From NCBI GenBank assembly GCA_018340805.1, contig JACMZG010001913.1, positions 3,868,759 to 3,932,758 on the forward strand: a DNA stretch of 64,000 nucleotides, read 5' to 3'. A program made the position numbers and the translations under genes. Under the pieces are notes generated by a model. That model was not told where the DNA came from. It saw only the letters and a program-made list of their open reading frames with translations, and ran no database searches. This stretch comes from Microvelia longipes. Lineage: Eukaryota; Arthropoda; Insecta; Hemiptera; Veliidae. This document shows, piece by piece, positions 10,702 to 22,005 of this stretch (position 1 is its first letter; every line of letters begins with the position of its first letter).

Positions 10702-10850
10702 TAGTTGTAAACTTATATAATTCAAAAAACTATAAACATTATCTTTCCAACCAGGATTGTTGTTTAGCACGGAAACACGCATCCAAAGGAAATTCGCCCG
10801 ACATGCAGACCACCGCGAAATTTTAATGCAACAGAAGTCGTAATGATGAT
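10624..10850 (-). repeat. SINE-like repeat S1, two reverse units
   Basis: Two units, about 10624-10700 and 10757-10830, carry AGCACGGAAACACGCAT and AATTCGCCCGACA. The complete form reads on the plus strand as GGCGCGGTGGTCCGCATGTC, then GGGCGAATTTCCTTTGGATG, then CGTGTTTCCGTGC. The full tRNA-like unit with a B box is at 17108-17200. Confidence 0.75.
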
Positions 10851-11087
10851 TTTTTAGCACAGTCTAAAAACACACTATAAACACGTGTGCACTCTTTAAT
10901 AGATGTTTATTAAAGAACGTCTTGGTATCTTTCGATGGCAAGACTGCGTTGTGAGTCACAATTTATAGAATGATTACAGCGAATCCGACGTGTTGAAGAC
11001 TAGTTCCGAGGTACCCTGTACCCAATTTTTTTTTGTTTACACGGACTTTATCTTCCATTTTTTTCTTTTATTTGCAATATTTGCTTT

Positions 11088-11345
11088 CATAATATAATTG
11101 TGCGAGAGACACCAAGGAAATGTAACAAGCAAAAAGCAGGCTCTGTCGGCGCCCTGATGAGTTAGACGTAGCGAAACAGAGTGGGACATGACATTATGTC
11201 GAGCCATCAATGATGACGAATGTCGAATGATGGAACAGTTCCCAGATGTAGCATTGCATTTTGCTTGTTACATTTCCTAGGTGTCTCTCGCACAATTATA
11301 TTGTGTCAACTATTCATGTTTTGCAAAACTCGGTAGTATCAAAAT
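11088..11345 (+). mobile_element. Foldback element with compact hammerhead, family HF (copy A)
   Basis: Inverted termini: the left has AATATAATTGTGCGAGAGAC and GAAATGTAACAAGCAAAA; the right has TTTTGCTTGTTACATTTCCT and GTGTCTCTCGCACAATTATA. The right side continues into CATGTTTTGCAAAACTCGGT, which in copy B also exists inverted on the left, so copy A has lost its outermost left arm. The centre holds the hammerhead module and the block GATGACGAATGTCGAATGAT. No protein is encoded. Other copies: 50200-50505, 50581-50845, 55951-56155. Confidence 0.85.
11140..11182 (+). ncRNA. Compact type III hammerhead motif (copy A)
   Basis: Stem III strand GCTCTGT (11140-11146) is followed by the cleavable C (11147, triplet GTC). 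Stem I consists only of GGCGCC (11148-11153). The core CTGATGA (11154-11160) and stem II GTTA-GACG-TAGC (11161-11172, one G-T pair) come next. GAA (11173-11175) follows, then the returning strand ACAGAGT (11176-11182). Every conserved core nucleotide and the closing G-C of stem II are present. GGCGCC is self-complementary but too short for a normal hairpin, so two molecules would be expected to pair through it. Cleavage is inferred. Confidence 0.8.
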
Positions 11346-11740
11346 GATAAATATTTGCTTTCTATACCACTGCGATTACGTTATTTTAATTGTCGAGTTG
11401 ATTTGGATGGTGATGAACCTATTTGGTCTTCGCGAGACGATATGTTAACTAAAATTAGAGCAGATCAATAAAAGTAATGGAGTTAGATAAGGCATGATGG
11501 ATAGGGCCTGTTAAGGTGGTTGGGGCTCTTTTTAACAGCAGACTCAGTTTTTCTAATTATTTTCATGTCCATTATAATAAATCTCAACAAAAGCAATGAA
11601 GTCTTTAAAACACTTTTTACTTTAAGAGTTAATGAGAAAAGAATAGTTTAGTTTTTAAATAAGGAAGCTGTAAAACGACGTCAAATACTCTTATTCATAC
11701 CGAGATTCTAAATAAATTGATACTTGAATTTGTGGTTTTT
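11346..11740. other. No gene recognised
   Basis: AT-rich sequence between two mobile-element fragments. No frame or repeat identified. Confidence 0.45.
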
Positions 11741-11905
11741 ATAAACCACAAATGTAGATGAAGATGTCTTCATAGATGAAGACGTTTCGCTTCCACTATG
11801 GGAGGCATCTTCAGAAACGTAGGACATCATGGATAAGGTGCTTAATGGATGTCACAATGCTCTACAAAACTGCTCTGATCTCAGTTCTGTTTTGTAGAGC
11901 ACCCG
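11741..11905 (-). mobile_element. Penelope-like end fragment
   Basis: Reverse-oriented counterpart of 7620-7735. It shares CATCATGGA, TGCTCTACAAAACTG, GGAGGCATCTT and CGTTTCGCTTCCACT with that segment. A further short inverted pair of GCTCTACAAAAC and GTTTTGTAGAGC spans about 11856-11902. The open frame at 11776-11970 is a by-product. Confidence 0.65.
11781..11814 (-). ncRNA. Hammerhead-like motif, type I, PLE-like
   Basis: On the minus strand: CTGAAGA (position 7 is the variable core base), extra T, stem II GCCTCC/GGAAGC with one C-A mismatch, GAAA, the self-complementary ACGT and a GTC triplet. Core residues are otherwise intact, but I could not pair a convincing stem I, so activity is doubtful. 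Confidence 0.5.
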
Positions 11906-12109
11906 ACATAATGACTTCGCGAAAAATTTTAAAAATCAACTACAAAACCCAGCTTAAGTACATTATTTAACATCCGAGTAAAACTTATTTGCATTTCTCA
12001 TGTAGTGTATGAACCACCGTTTCCATTGAGCTGTGAATCCGCACTAGCAAACAAAACTGTTTTCATACCTAGTTACGTAATGTACTATCTTCTCCCCTTT
12101 AAAAAAATA

Positions 12110-12235
12110 AATTCGCATTTTAAGTTCTTTTTAAAAAGTGAAGCTGGCATTTTAAGAAATTTTTTATAAAATGTGAAGTTGGCATTTTAAGTTTTTTTTA
12201 AAAAGTGAAGTTGGCATTTTAAGTTCTTTTTGCAA
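12110..12235. repeat. 32-bp tandem repeat
   Basis: About four units of GTGAAGTTGGCATTTTAAGT followed by a T-rich/A-rich spacer. Confidence 0.8.
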
Positions 12236-12349
12236 ACCTTTTTTCTTGTGTTGACAAGTATATAAAATTAAACAAGAAAAACTTTTTAGAGAGAAACCGA
12301 CATTTAAAATAATACTTTTGTTCTTTATTTCTTTATTTTTTAGTATATG

Positions 12350-12351
<2 letters not shown>

Positions 12352-12431
<80 letters not shown>

Positions 12432-12500
12432 ATATATAATATATATATATATATAATATATATATTATATATATATATAATAATATATATAAATAAGAAA
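12352..12500. repeat. (TA)n microsatellite
   Basis: Nearly pure TA alternation with a few phase breaks. The long Tyr-Ile repeat frames on both strands are artefacts of the dinucleotide. Confidence 0.97.
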
Positions 12501-12606
12501 TAAAGCATAAAACAAACATAAAATTACAATATAAATATACTGTAATTATACATGCATTTTATCATTATGTGCAGGGTTATAATTTATAGGATTACATTTC
12601 CTTATT

Positions 12607-12724
12607 AGCGAATTTCCTTTGAAAATTCGCCTAATGGGATAGGCGTCATGGCGGATTCGAACCTCGGACCACGACACAAATCCGTTTCAGAGGTCCCTTA
12701 TGACGAAAAAATACTTTTTTTAAA

Positions 12725-12767
<43 letters not shown>

Positions 12768-12800
12768 ATATATATATTATATATATATATATATATTAAT

Positions 12801-12885
<85 letters not shown>

Positions 12886-14150
12886 TTCTAGACACTTTCT
12901 TGTAAACACTCTATCTTTCAAACGGATTAATATTTTTTAACCAAACTTGGTACAAAAAAACCTTCGGGAGGACACGAACCCTATTGAAAACCAGGTTTTT
13001 GTGACGTCATTAACCCGGTTTGCTGAGTCAGCGAAATTTCAAAAAATCGGCAAAATTCAGGGTTAATATTTTTTGCCGCAAAAAAGGTCAATATTTATGT
13101 TTTTTGAGACGCTGAATCGAATGAAACCGGTCCGAAGTCGATACGACCACTATAAGTGACCTAAAAATCGAAAAAACCATTCTAAATTTCCGAAAACCAA
13201 AATTTAGGTCGATAAAAAATAAATTTCGAGTAGGGTGTCGTTTTCAATGTAATTTTGGGCGCTGAATCGAATGAAACCGGTCCGAAGTCGATACGACCAC
13301 TCTAATACCAAAAAGTCGAAAAAACCACAAAAAATAAAAAACCAAAATTACGGTCGTTGAAAATTAAATTTCGAGTAGGGTGTCGTTTTCAATGTTTTTT
13401 GGCCTCTGAGATGAATGCCTGTGGTCCGGAGTCAATACAACCACTCAAACTCAGGGTACCTGGGTTCACATCCTGGAAGGGTCGATCATTTTTTATCGTT
13501 TTTTTACCTAATATAAGTTTACAACTAGGAAATAATTCTGGCGCGGTGGTCCGCATGTCGGGCGAATTTCCTTTGATGCGTGTTTCCGTGCTTTTTATAT
13601 AAGTTTACAACTACTAAATAAATAATTCCGGCGCGGTGGTCCGCTGTCGGGCGAATTTCATTTAGAATACGTGTTTCCGTGCTAAACAACCATTTTCTTG
13701 CTTATGCAAGAACCATGGCCATTGCGTGGTTCCGGTTCATGCTTTAGAACCTAAGCAGTTATTCAATTGTCAAGCACTGCTCGTAACTCATTTTGTCTGT
13801 ATTTTCCAAAGGAAATGCGCTAAAACCTTTAAAGATAACTGACTAAGCTTAAAGATAAGTAACTAAGCTTTAAACTAGTGCAAATAATAGAGCGTACTTC
13901 TAATTTTAGAGGCATAGTTTTGTCCAACCAACTGGATAGTTATGCGCATTTCCTTTGGAAAATACAGACAAAATGAGTTACGAGCAGTGCTTGACAATTG
14001 AGTAACTGCTTAGGTTCTAAAGCATGAACCGGAACCACGCAATGGGCATGGTTCTTGCATAAGCATGAAATGGGTTGTTTAGCACGGAAACACGCATTCT
14101 AAATGAAATTCGCCCGACAGCGGACCACCGCGCCAGAATTATTTTTTAAA
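12607..14150. mobile_element. Composite repeat C, left arm
   Basis: In order: a reverse SINE-like end with hairpin (12607-12690), (TA)n (12731-12880), and a block with CTAGACACTTTCTTGTAAAC and TGACGTCATTAACC (13002-13015). Next are tandem units of about 125 bp with CGAATGAAACCGGTCCGAAG and TTTCGAGTAGGGTGTCGTTT. A B-box segment GGGTTCACATCC (about 13465), two S1 units (13535-13690), an FB2 palindrome (13695-14070) and an inverted S1 unit complete the arm. The same modules occur in mirror order at 17106-19155. No protein is encoded. Confidence 0.8.
13695..14070. mobile_element. Foldback family FB2 (complete)
   Basis: Inverted arms of about 130 bp begin TTGCTTATGCAAGAACCATG, continue through GTTCCGGTTCATGCTTTAGA, GAGTTACGAGCAGTGCTTGA (inverted) and TTTTCCAAAGGAAATGCGC, and then return. 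The spacer holds CTAAGCTTTAAACTAGTGCA. It is embedded in composite C. Confidence 0.85.
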
Positions 14151-14949
14151 AGGAAAAACTAATTATCGAGAGACATACTTTTAAAATTGACTTTTGTTTT
14201 AAAACTTTCTTATTGTTAAGGCTATTTCGCTTCACAAATCTCTACTCTAAGCAATAAATTGCCTCTTTGTCTCTTCCTATCTAATCATACCCTCTACTCT
14301 TGCCCCCCATACCCTCTACTCTTGCCCCAACTATCATTAAATTCTAAATTTATTGCACCACTTAAACAATGAATATTCTTTTTTGTTCTCTAAAAATGTA
14401 TCTGTTCAAAAATAGCAAGCATAAATAAATATGGTTAAATTTTCTTTTAGAAAGCTTCCTTCTTCCTAATATTCTTTGATACTTATATTTATTTAATGAG
14501 TTTATATATTGTATTAAATATATTGTGTTAAATAAATAGCTTTTATTTAATTATAAAGTATATATGAATACCAGAAGGAGACCCCCACTCTAGTTTTTTC
14601 AAACTATAGAGGTCTCTCACATTGGCAAGATAGAGCACCCTAAATTCTTAAAAATTCTTTAAAAAATTAAAAAAGTACACAAAAATAAAATTGTATTTTT
14701 TTAAAGGTGAAGTAAATGTATTACATTTATATTATATATATTGCTACCGAGCTTAGTTGAACTTAAAAAGTTGACTGTTAACACGATTTATTTTTTTTGT
14801 TTAATAAATATCCTTTTAAAAATACAAATTTTAAAATATAAATAACATCATATTTGGGATAGAATGCCACACTAAAATTACTAATAATCACTATATATCC
14901 TATATATCGAGTTATACAGGAATAAAATCATTAGATATTTTATTGAAAA
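14151..14949. other. No gene recognised
   Basis: AT-rich DNA with short runs such as CCATACCCTCTACTCTTGCC duplicated near 14290-14330. No coding frame supported. Confidence 0.5.
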
Positions 14950-15560
14950 TCACCTTAGCTTGTCATCCAGTTTTAAAAAATTTAGGATTTTATAAGAAAA
15001 CGAATTAGCGGGTCATCCAGGTATAAAAACGTTAGGCATTTTATAAGAAATCGAATTAGCGGGTCATCCAAGTATAAAAACGTTAGGCATTTTATAAGAA
15101 ATCGAATTAGCTTGTCATCCAGATATCAAAACTTTAGGCTTTTTATAAGAAATCGAATTAGCGGGTCATCCAGGTATAAAAACGTTAGGCATTTTATAAG
15201 AAATCGAATTAGCTTGTCATTCAGATATCAAAACTTTAGGCATTTTATAAGAAATCGAATTAGTGGGTTATCCAGGTAAAAAACTTTAGGCTTCATATGA
15301 GATATCGAATTAGCGGGTCATCCAGGTATAAAAACGTTAGGCATTTTATAAGAAATCGAATTAGCTTGTCATTCAGATATCAAAACTTTGGCATTTTATA
15401 AGAAATCGAATTAGTGGGTTATCCGTAAAAAACTTTAGGCTTTATGAGATATCGAATTAGCGTGTCATCCAGGTATATAAACTTGAGGCATTTTATGAGA
15501 AATCGAATTAGCGGATCATCCAGGTATAAAAACTTTAGGCTTTTTGTTAAATAAGCAATT
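14950..15560. repeat. 51-bp satellite array
   Basis: About twelve units of GAATTAGCGGGTCATCCAGG followed by TATAAAAACGTTAGGCATTT. Unit starts at 15002 and 15053 give the period. Two alternating variants (GCGGGTCATCCAGGTATAAA and GCTTGTCATTCAGATATCAA) suggest a higher-order arrangement. Confidence 0.95.
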
Positions 15561-16483
15561 TAAAATTAATAATTAAAGGGAAAATAACGTTGGAACGGAC
15601 ACACATTTTTTTCGAACATATGATATATTTTGCCGCAACAGTGTTGCCATGATAAAAAATACATAATAAAAATAATATAATAGAATAAACTAAATAAAGA
15701 ATTACTCTTCAAATTAACAATTTTACGTGAAATCGAATTAGGCGTCATTTTAAATGTTTAATGGATAGCCGCTCTTAATTAGGACTGCTTAATGAATATC
15801 ACCCTAAATTTTGTAAAATTTATCGTCAAATGTCTTTGGGGTTTTGCCGAACTTGCTAAGAAATAGGTAGTTTTAAGTTAAAGAAGGATAAGAAGATAAG
15901 GGATAAGGAAAGAAAAGTTTGACAACTTTCAAATGAAAGTATTAAGTAAAGGCTTGGGTTCTTTCTGCTTGCTACTAAGCTCCGGAAAAAGCAAAAGGTA
16001 AATACTAAACCTAAACCTCCGGAAAACTTACCGCTCTAAATTAGAATTTTAACTCAAACAGAAGAATTTTTTTGTCAGCAGAAATTATTTTCTTTCTGAT
16101 TTAATTAATTCTATGGTATTACGAACTTTATCTTATATACACTGGATGTATTGGTCATATCCCTATGAGGTGGATACTAACTTCTATATTGTTTGTAAAC
16201 GCTTACAGCGAATTTTCATTATAACAATTACGTTTATGAGGTTGTTCGGATGTCGAAAGTTGATAGGGAAGGAGGGGTATCGATTTATATTAGGTTCCTA
16301 ATACCAAAAATATATGTATGTATGTAAAATATCTAATTTTTCGTATGGCGAACGATAATTCTGAAAGCTTTTTCAAATCGAAACGAAGCTTTGCAAATCG
16401 CAAGATGTTAAGGAGGTTCGAGACCTATTGATTGTAAGACAAGAGGCCTTGGGCCACTTTGTCGCTCCGAGGCCTCGGTGGTC
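15561..16483. other. No gene recognised
   Basis: One stray satellite-like fragment at about 15722-15750. The frames at 15566-15748 and 16113-16301 have no recognisable domain, and I do not call them. Confidence 0.5.
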
Positions 16484-16790
16484 AAATGGTTCCCAATAAT
16501 GCTTGTAAATATATAATATGGTTTTGGCGGTTTCACTTTGTGACTTGGCCATTACGCAGCTTAAGGTAGTGTGGTACTAAACATATTGTATAGAGTGTAG
16601 ACATACATTACAATAATATCTTCAGTCTATTTAATAAGCTTATTATTAAAGTGATGTAGAAATTCATACAGTAGGGGTGGGGGCGCGGGACACAGTGGTC
16701 TAACTCCCCCGAAATAAGCTGCTTTAGATGGACCTGCCCTAAGTTCACCCTTTCTCCACTAGTGGCAGGTCGGTTCACCTTGTACCCCAT
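16484..16790. repeat. Repeat family E, copy 1 (inverted to 19260-19500)
   Basis: CCAATAATGCTTGTAAATAT, TGGCGGTTTCACTTTGTGAC, GTGATGTAGAAATTCATACA and GGACACAGTGGTCTAACTCC are all found in reverse order and orientation at 19260-19500. Together with composite C this extends the mirror symmetry of the region. Class unknown. Confidence 0.75.
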
Positions 16791-17107
16791 ATATAAAATA
16801 ATTATTTCTTCAATTCCAAGATTAAAATTATTTAAAAGGGTCTATAACAATGTTAAAAATTGCATTAATTATTTTAAAGGTATAATTTTCATAAACGCTT
16901 TTATAAAAATATAAACGCTGTGTTAATTTAAAGTAGACCTGATATCGTGATAACCATGATTTGTAGACAAACATCAAAAATGTTTGTAAACAAATATCAA
17001 ACCAGGAAATTATAAATTTAATTTACGTCTTCGTTGTCTCATTATAACACACCTTTCGTAACACACGTTATCCTATTTTCTAAAAAAAATATCTTACTAA
17101 AAAAGAA

Positions 17108-17200
17108 AAAATTCTGGCGCGGTGGTACGCATGTCAGGCGAATTTCCTTTGGATGCGAGCTCTCAAACCCAGAGTACCTGGGTTCAAATCCAAGTAGGGA
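17108..17200 (+). repeat. tRNA-derived SINE head (S1 with B box)
   Basis: GGCGCGGTGGTACGCATGTC could hold a degenerate A box. CTGGGTTCAAATCCAAG contains a good B box (GGTTCAAATCC). The spacing between them with a long variable region is like a class II tRNA. The stretch after it, TAGGGACAATAATTTTTATC, is shared with 27290 and (reversed) 18000. It is too degenerate at the acceptor stem to be a working tRNA gene. Confidence 0.65.
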
Positions 17201-17414
17201 CAATAATTTTTTATCGTTTTTGTACCTAATATAAGTTTACAACTAAAAATAATTCTGGCGCGGTGTTCCGCATGTCGGGCGAATTTCCTTTGAATGCGTG
17301 TTTCGGTGCTTTTTACATTATATAAGTTTACCACTACTAAATAAATAATTCCGGCGCGGTGGTCCGCTGTAAGGCGAATTTCATTTAGAATGCGTGTTTC
17401 CGTGCTAAACAACC

Positions 17415-17795
17415 CATTTCTTGCTTATGCAAGAACCATGCCCATTGCGTGGTTCCGGTTCATGCTTTAGAACCTAAGCAGTTACTCAATTGTCAAGCAC
17501 TGCTCGTAACTCATTTTGTCTGTATTTTCCAAAGGAAATGCGCTAAAACCTTTAAAGATAACTGACTAAGCTTAAATATAAGTAACTAAGCTTCAAACTA
17601 GTGCAAATAATAGTGTGTACTTCTAATTTTAGAGGCATAGTTTTGTACTACCAACTAGATAATTATGCGCATTTCCTTTGGAAAATACAGACAAAATGAG
17701 TTACGAGCAGTGCTTGACAATTGAGTAACTGCTTAGGTTCTAAAGCATGAACCGGAACCACGCAATGGGCATGGTTCTTGCATACGCAAGAAATG
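17415..17795. mobile_element. Foldback family FB2 (complete, second copy)
   Basis: Palindrome running from CTTATGCAAGAACCATGCCC to its reverse complement near 17795, with the same spacer as 13695-14070. Other partial copies: 9180-9420, 23860-24150, 27505-27616. Confidence 0.85.
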
Positions 17796-18906
17796 GGTTG
17801 TTTAGCACGGAAACACGCATTCTAAATGAAATTCGCCCGACAGCGGACCACCGCGCCGGAATTATTTATTTAGTAGTGGTAAACTTATATAATGTAAAAA
17901 GCACCGAAACACGCATTCAAAGGAAATTCGCCCGACATGCGGAACACCGCGCCAGAATTATTTTTAGTAGTAAACTTATATTAGGTACAAAAACGATAAA
18001 AAATTATTGTCCCTACTAGGATTTAAATCCAGGTACTCTGGGTTTGAGAGATCGCATCCTAAGGAAATTCGCCCGACATGCGGACCACCGCGCCAGAATT
18101 ATTTTCTAGTTGTAAACTTATATTAAGTAAAAAAAACGATAAAAAATTATTGTCCCTACTAGGATCTGAACCCAGGTACCCTGAGTTTGAGTGGTCGTAT
18201 TGACTCCGGACCACTGCCATTCAACTCAGAGGCCCAAAAAACATTGAAAACGACACCCTACTCGAAATTTAATTTTTAACGACCGTAATGTTGGTTTTCT
18301 ATAATTTTGTGGTTTTTTCGACTTTTTTGTAACTTAAAGTAGTCGTATTGACTTCGGACCGGTTTCATTCGATTCAGCGCCCAAAAAACATTGAAAACGA
18401 CACCCTACTCGAAATTTAATTTTTAACGACCGTAATGTTGGTTTTCTATAATTTTTGTGGTTTTTTCGATTTTTTTGTAACTTAAAGTAGTCGTATCGAC
18501 TTCGGACCGGTTTCATTCGATTCAGCGCCCAAAATTACATAGAAAACGACACCCTACTCGAAATTTATTTTTGAATGACCTAAATTTTGGTTTTCGGTAA
18601 TTTACAATGGTTTTTTTTCGATTTTTAGGTCACTTAGAGTGGTCCCATCGACTTCGGACCGGTTTCATTCGATTCAGCGTTTCAAAAAACATAAATATTG
18701 ACCTTTTTAGCGGCAAAAAATATTAACCCTAAATTTTGCTGATTTTTTTAAAATTTCGCTGACTCAGCAAACCAGGTTAATGACGTCACAAAAACCTGGT
18801 TTTCAATAGGGTTCGTGTCCTCCCCAAGGTTGATTTTTGTACCAAGTTTTGTTAAAAAATAATAATCCGTTCGAAAGATAGAGTGTTTACAAGAAAGTGT
18901 CTAGAA

Positions 18907-19039
<133 letters not shown>

Positions 19040-19259
19040 GCGAAAATTTTTTTTTCGTCATTAGGGACCTCTGAAACGGATTTGTGTCGTGGTCCGAGGT
19101 TGGAATTCCGCCATGACGCCTATCCCATTAGCGAATTTTTTCCCAAAGGAAATTCGCTAAAAAGTCAATGAATAAGAAAAATCGTCTTGTTTACATTTTT
19201 ATAAACATAAATAGAAGTATCGATTTTAAACTGATAACAATAGTGATAAGGGCACAAGG

Positions 19260-19500
19260 TGAAAACTAGCGCTCGGTGCGGTAGTTGATGCAACTAATCC
19301 CTGTTTTTTTCGGAACCACCTAAAGCCAGGGACTTAGACCACTGTGTCCCCCCGCCCCGACCCCTACTGTATGAATTTCTACATCACTTTACTTGTTATG
19401 CATTTCTGTGTGTGCTGTGTAATATCTAAGTCACAAAGTTAAACCGCCAAGACCTCATATATTTACAAGCATTATTGGAAACCTACGATTTGGCTTATTC
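19260..19500. repeat. Repeat family E, copy 2
   Basis: Inverted partner of 16484-16790: GACTTAGACCACTGTGTCCC, TGTATGAATTTCTACATCAC, GTCACAAAGTTAAACCGCCA and ATATTTACAAGCATTATTGG. Confidence 0.75.
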
Positions 19501-20014
19501 AATGATCTCATAACCTTTTTACGTTAGACTTGCCTCATTTTTACACGCATGTGTTTTTGTTGGGATTGCATTCCTTTTTGTAAGCTGAAACATTATTCCC
19601 TACAAAAATACGCCAAGAAATATTATTAAATTATTAATTAGTTACAGCATATTCCACCACTTATTCATTACTAAACAGTTCCATTTTCTTTAATTAATCA
19701 ATAGATAAATTGCGTAAACATATTTTGTTATGTTTTGTTAAAATTCAACTTTCATTATTCTTAGTTTTGGTGAGGTCTACTAGGTAGCGTTAGTGGTCAA
19801 CATTTTTCTTTATATGTGAAATGGAGGTTAGGATTACCTTTCAACTTAGGTTAAACATTTTAGGTAGAAGGAACAGAAAATGTTAGATTTCGATAATTTT
19901 TTATTGATTCTCACATCAACATTTATCTATATGCCAAATTTCAAGTGGCTACGATAGCTGGAAGTGCCTTAGAATTTTTATGAGTGAGTGAGTGTTAACA
20001 TAATTGAAATTATG
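19501..20014. other. No gene recognised
   Basis: AT-rich DNA. No coding frame or repeat landmark supported. Confidence 0.5.
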
Positions 20015-21380
20015 TGCATTTTCATCGAAAAATATAGACAAAATGTTACTCTTCTTGTACTGCTTCAAAAAAAAATTTCTGAAAATATACCTTTAATTAT
20101 GAAGGAAAAACATAGTCTGCCTATCCAGAGTGAAGACATTCATATGACTGCGCATGCTCAAAATTTTATAAAATCTCACAAATTTCATTTTTTGAAATAA
20201 GTGGTCCCCTGTGGGTCGTGTGTAAAACATGAAATAACGTTTCTTAAAGGTGATAAAATGTTCTATAAAACAAGTGTTTAATCATCAAAATTGAATGGCT
20301 ACAACTGAATTTATGGTTCTTTCAAAAACACCAAAATTGTTAAATTTATGCAAAGTCAGCAAATTCTTTGAAAAAATGTTGGATTTTTAATATTAATGCT
20401 TTTAAATAAATAAATAAATAAACCTTTTCTTGACTTATAAATACAAAGCAGTATTTGATCAACACATCTTATTTTAAATTCTATACACTATTTTACTTAA
20501 TGTCTAAAAAAAAGATAATGAATGTTAAAGCATAAATGCTCCAAAAAAGTAGAAATAATAAAAAACTCAACTATAGAACGTCTCATAAAAACGAATTATT
20601 AACACAAGTAAGGGAATAGGAATAGGAATTTGAGGAGGAATAGGTCCAAAATAATAAATAAAACTAATTTTGCCGAGCTTTCGATATAATTTTATCATTT
20701 TCAAGGCTTAACATAATAAATAATAACAAAAAGCAGTTATTATTAAATAATTAAAGTTTTGTTATTTTTTATAAATAACCCAGACCAAGAGCCCAGGGGT
20801 GTTTTGTTAATAAAAAGTGTAATGGCTGGAACCGGTCTCAATTTCGTAAATACCTTCCTGAACAAGGATCTGCAAATTCTGCCGACTCGTATCGGATGGT
20901 TGTCCCAGACAGAACGCACTTTAGGGGTCAAAGGTTCTGCCTGGGACACCCATCCGATACGAGTCGGCAGAATTGCAGATCCTTGTTCAGGAAGGTATTT
21001 ACGAAAAATTGAGACCGGTTCCAGCCATTACACTTTTTATTAACAAAACACCCCTGGGCTCTTGGTCTATTATGTTAAGCCTTGAAAAAGATACAATTTC
21101 TTTAAATAAATATTGTCTTTTTGTGCATTTTTTGGCCATTCAACAAGTGTCATAACTTTAGTTGTAGTCATCCAATTTTGAAAAAAAAACACTCGTTTTA
21201 TAGGAAATTTCATCAGCTTTAAAAAAGTGGAATTAAAATATTTGAGCATGCGCAATCATATGAAGGGCTCTACTCTGGATAGGCAGACTATGCTTTTCCT
21301 TCATAATTTAAGGTAAATTTTCAGAATAATTTGGTTTGAAGTAGTACAAAATGAGTCACATAATTTAAACCTGGCTCTTG
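20015..21380. mobile_element. Foldback family FB3, split by a nested FB1
   Basis: The left arm has TGAAAATATACCTTTAATTA, TATGAAGGAAAAACATAGTC and TGCCTATCCAGAG. The right arm has CTCTGGATAGGCAGACTATG, TTCATAATTTAAGGTAAATT and GAAGTAGTACAAAATGAGTC. Undivided copies of about 0.6-0.7 kb are at 35691-36382 and 48774-49400. Between the arms lie extra AT-rich DNA, a further short inverted pair (TTTCAAGGCTTAACATAAT at about 20698, reverse at about 21070) and the FB1 element at 20782-21067. Confidence 0.75.
20782..21067. mobile_element. Foldback family FB1 (simple copy)
   Basis: Arms begin AGACCAAGAGCCCAGGGGTG and return as CCCCTGGGCTCTTGGTCT, with CGTATCGGATGG near the centre. The three frames overlapping here (20743-21155) are by-products of the palindrome. 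Confidence 0.85.
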
Positions 21381-21461
21381 GACTATTACGAGTTGTGCTT
21401 GATAATTGAGTAAAACTGCTCGAGTTATAAGACATAAACCGAAATCTTCAGCAAGAAATAG

Positions 21462-21942
21462 ATAAGGCGCGGTCGAATATCCACGGCCTTCTAGAACATT
21501 GGATTACCAACAAACTTTTTTTATAACTTTTTTTACAAAATTTGCAGTAATTAGCCGGATTTGTGATAAATAAAGCCTATTTCCGTAATCTGCACGCTCT
21601 TTTGGTTAATCTCAAAGAGTATTTACATTTACTCAACGATTTATTTTTAATATAACTTGGTACATACATAACTACTGTTAGACGTCAATATTTTGTGTTA
21701 TATTTTGACAAGTCATATTTGTTAACATTGACGTCTAACAGTAGTTATGTATGTACCAAGTTAGATTAAAAATAAATCATTGAGTGAATGTAAATACTCT
21801 TTGAGATTAACCAAAAGAGCGTGCAGATTACGGAAATAGGCTTCATTTATCACAAAACCGGCTAATTACTGAAAATTTTGAAAAAAAAGTTTGTTGGTGA
21901 TCCAATGTTCAAGAAGGCCGTGGATATTCGACCGCGCCTTAT
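21462..21942. mobile_element. Palindromic foldback element, family FB4
   Basis: ATAAGGCGCGGTCGAATATC at the left is matched by GATATTCGACCGCGCCTTAT at the right. The arms continue through GCACGCTCTTTTGGTTAATC, ACTACTGTTAGACGTCAATA and their complements, giving arms of about 220 bp around a spacer of about 40 bp. No coding capacity. Confidence 0.9.
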
Positions 21943-21944
21943 TG

Positions 21945-22005
21945 TTAAGAACGGAAACACGCATTACAAAGAAATTCGCCTGACGTGTGACCACCGCGCC
22001 AGAAT
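21945..22005 (-). repeat. S1 SINE-like unit
   Basis: AGAACGGAAACACGCATTAC, AAATTCGCCTGACG and CCACCGCGCCAGAAT place it in the S1 family. It abuts the FB4 element. Confidence 0.75.

Noticed and set aside
11140..11220. Alternative type I fold of the compact hammerhead using the later ATGTC
   Set aside because: ACA/TGT could pair and end in GTC, but stem I would need a ten-base bulge next to the core. The type III fold pairs completely.
12164..12508. Tyr-Ile repeat frames here and at other TA tracts
   Set aside because: (TA)n read in frame on both strands; no coding sign.
17108..17200. Functional tRNA gene
   Set aside because: A B box is present, but there is no pairing acceptor stem or clear anticodon arm, and the unit is repeated in truncated forms, so it is a SINE-like repeat.
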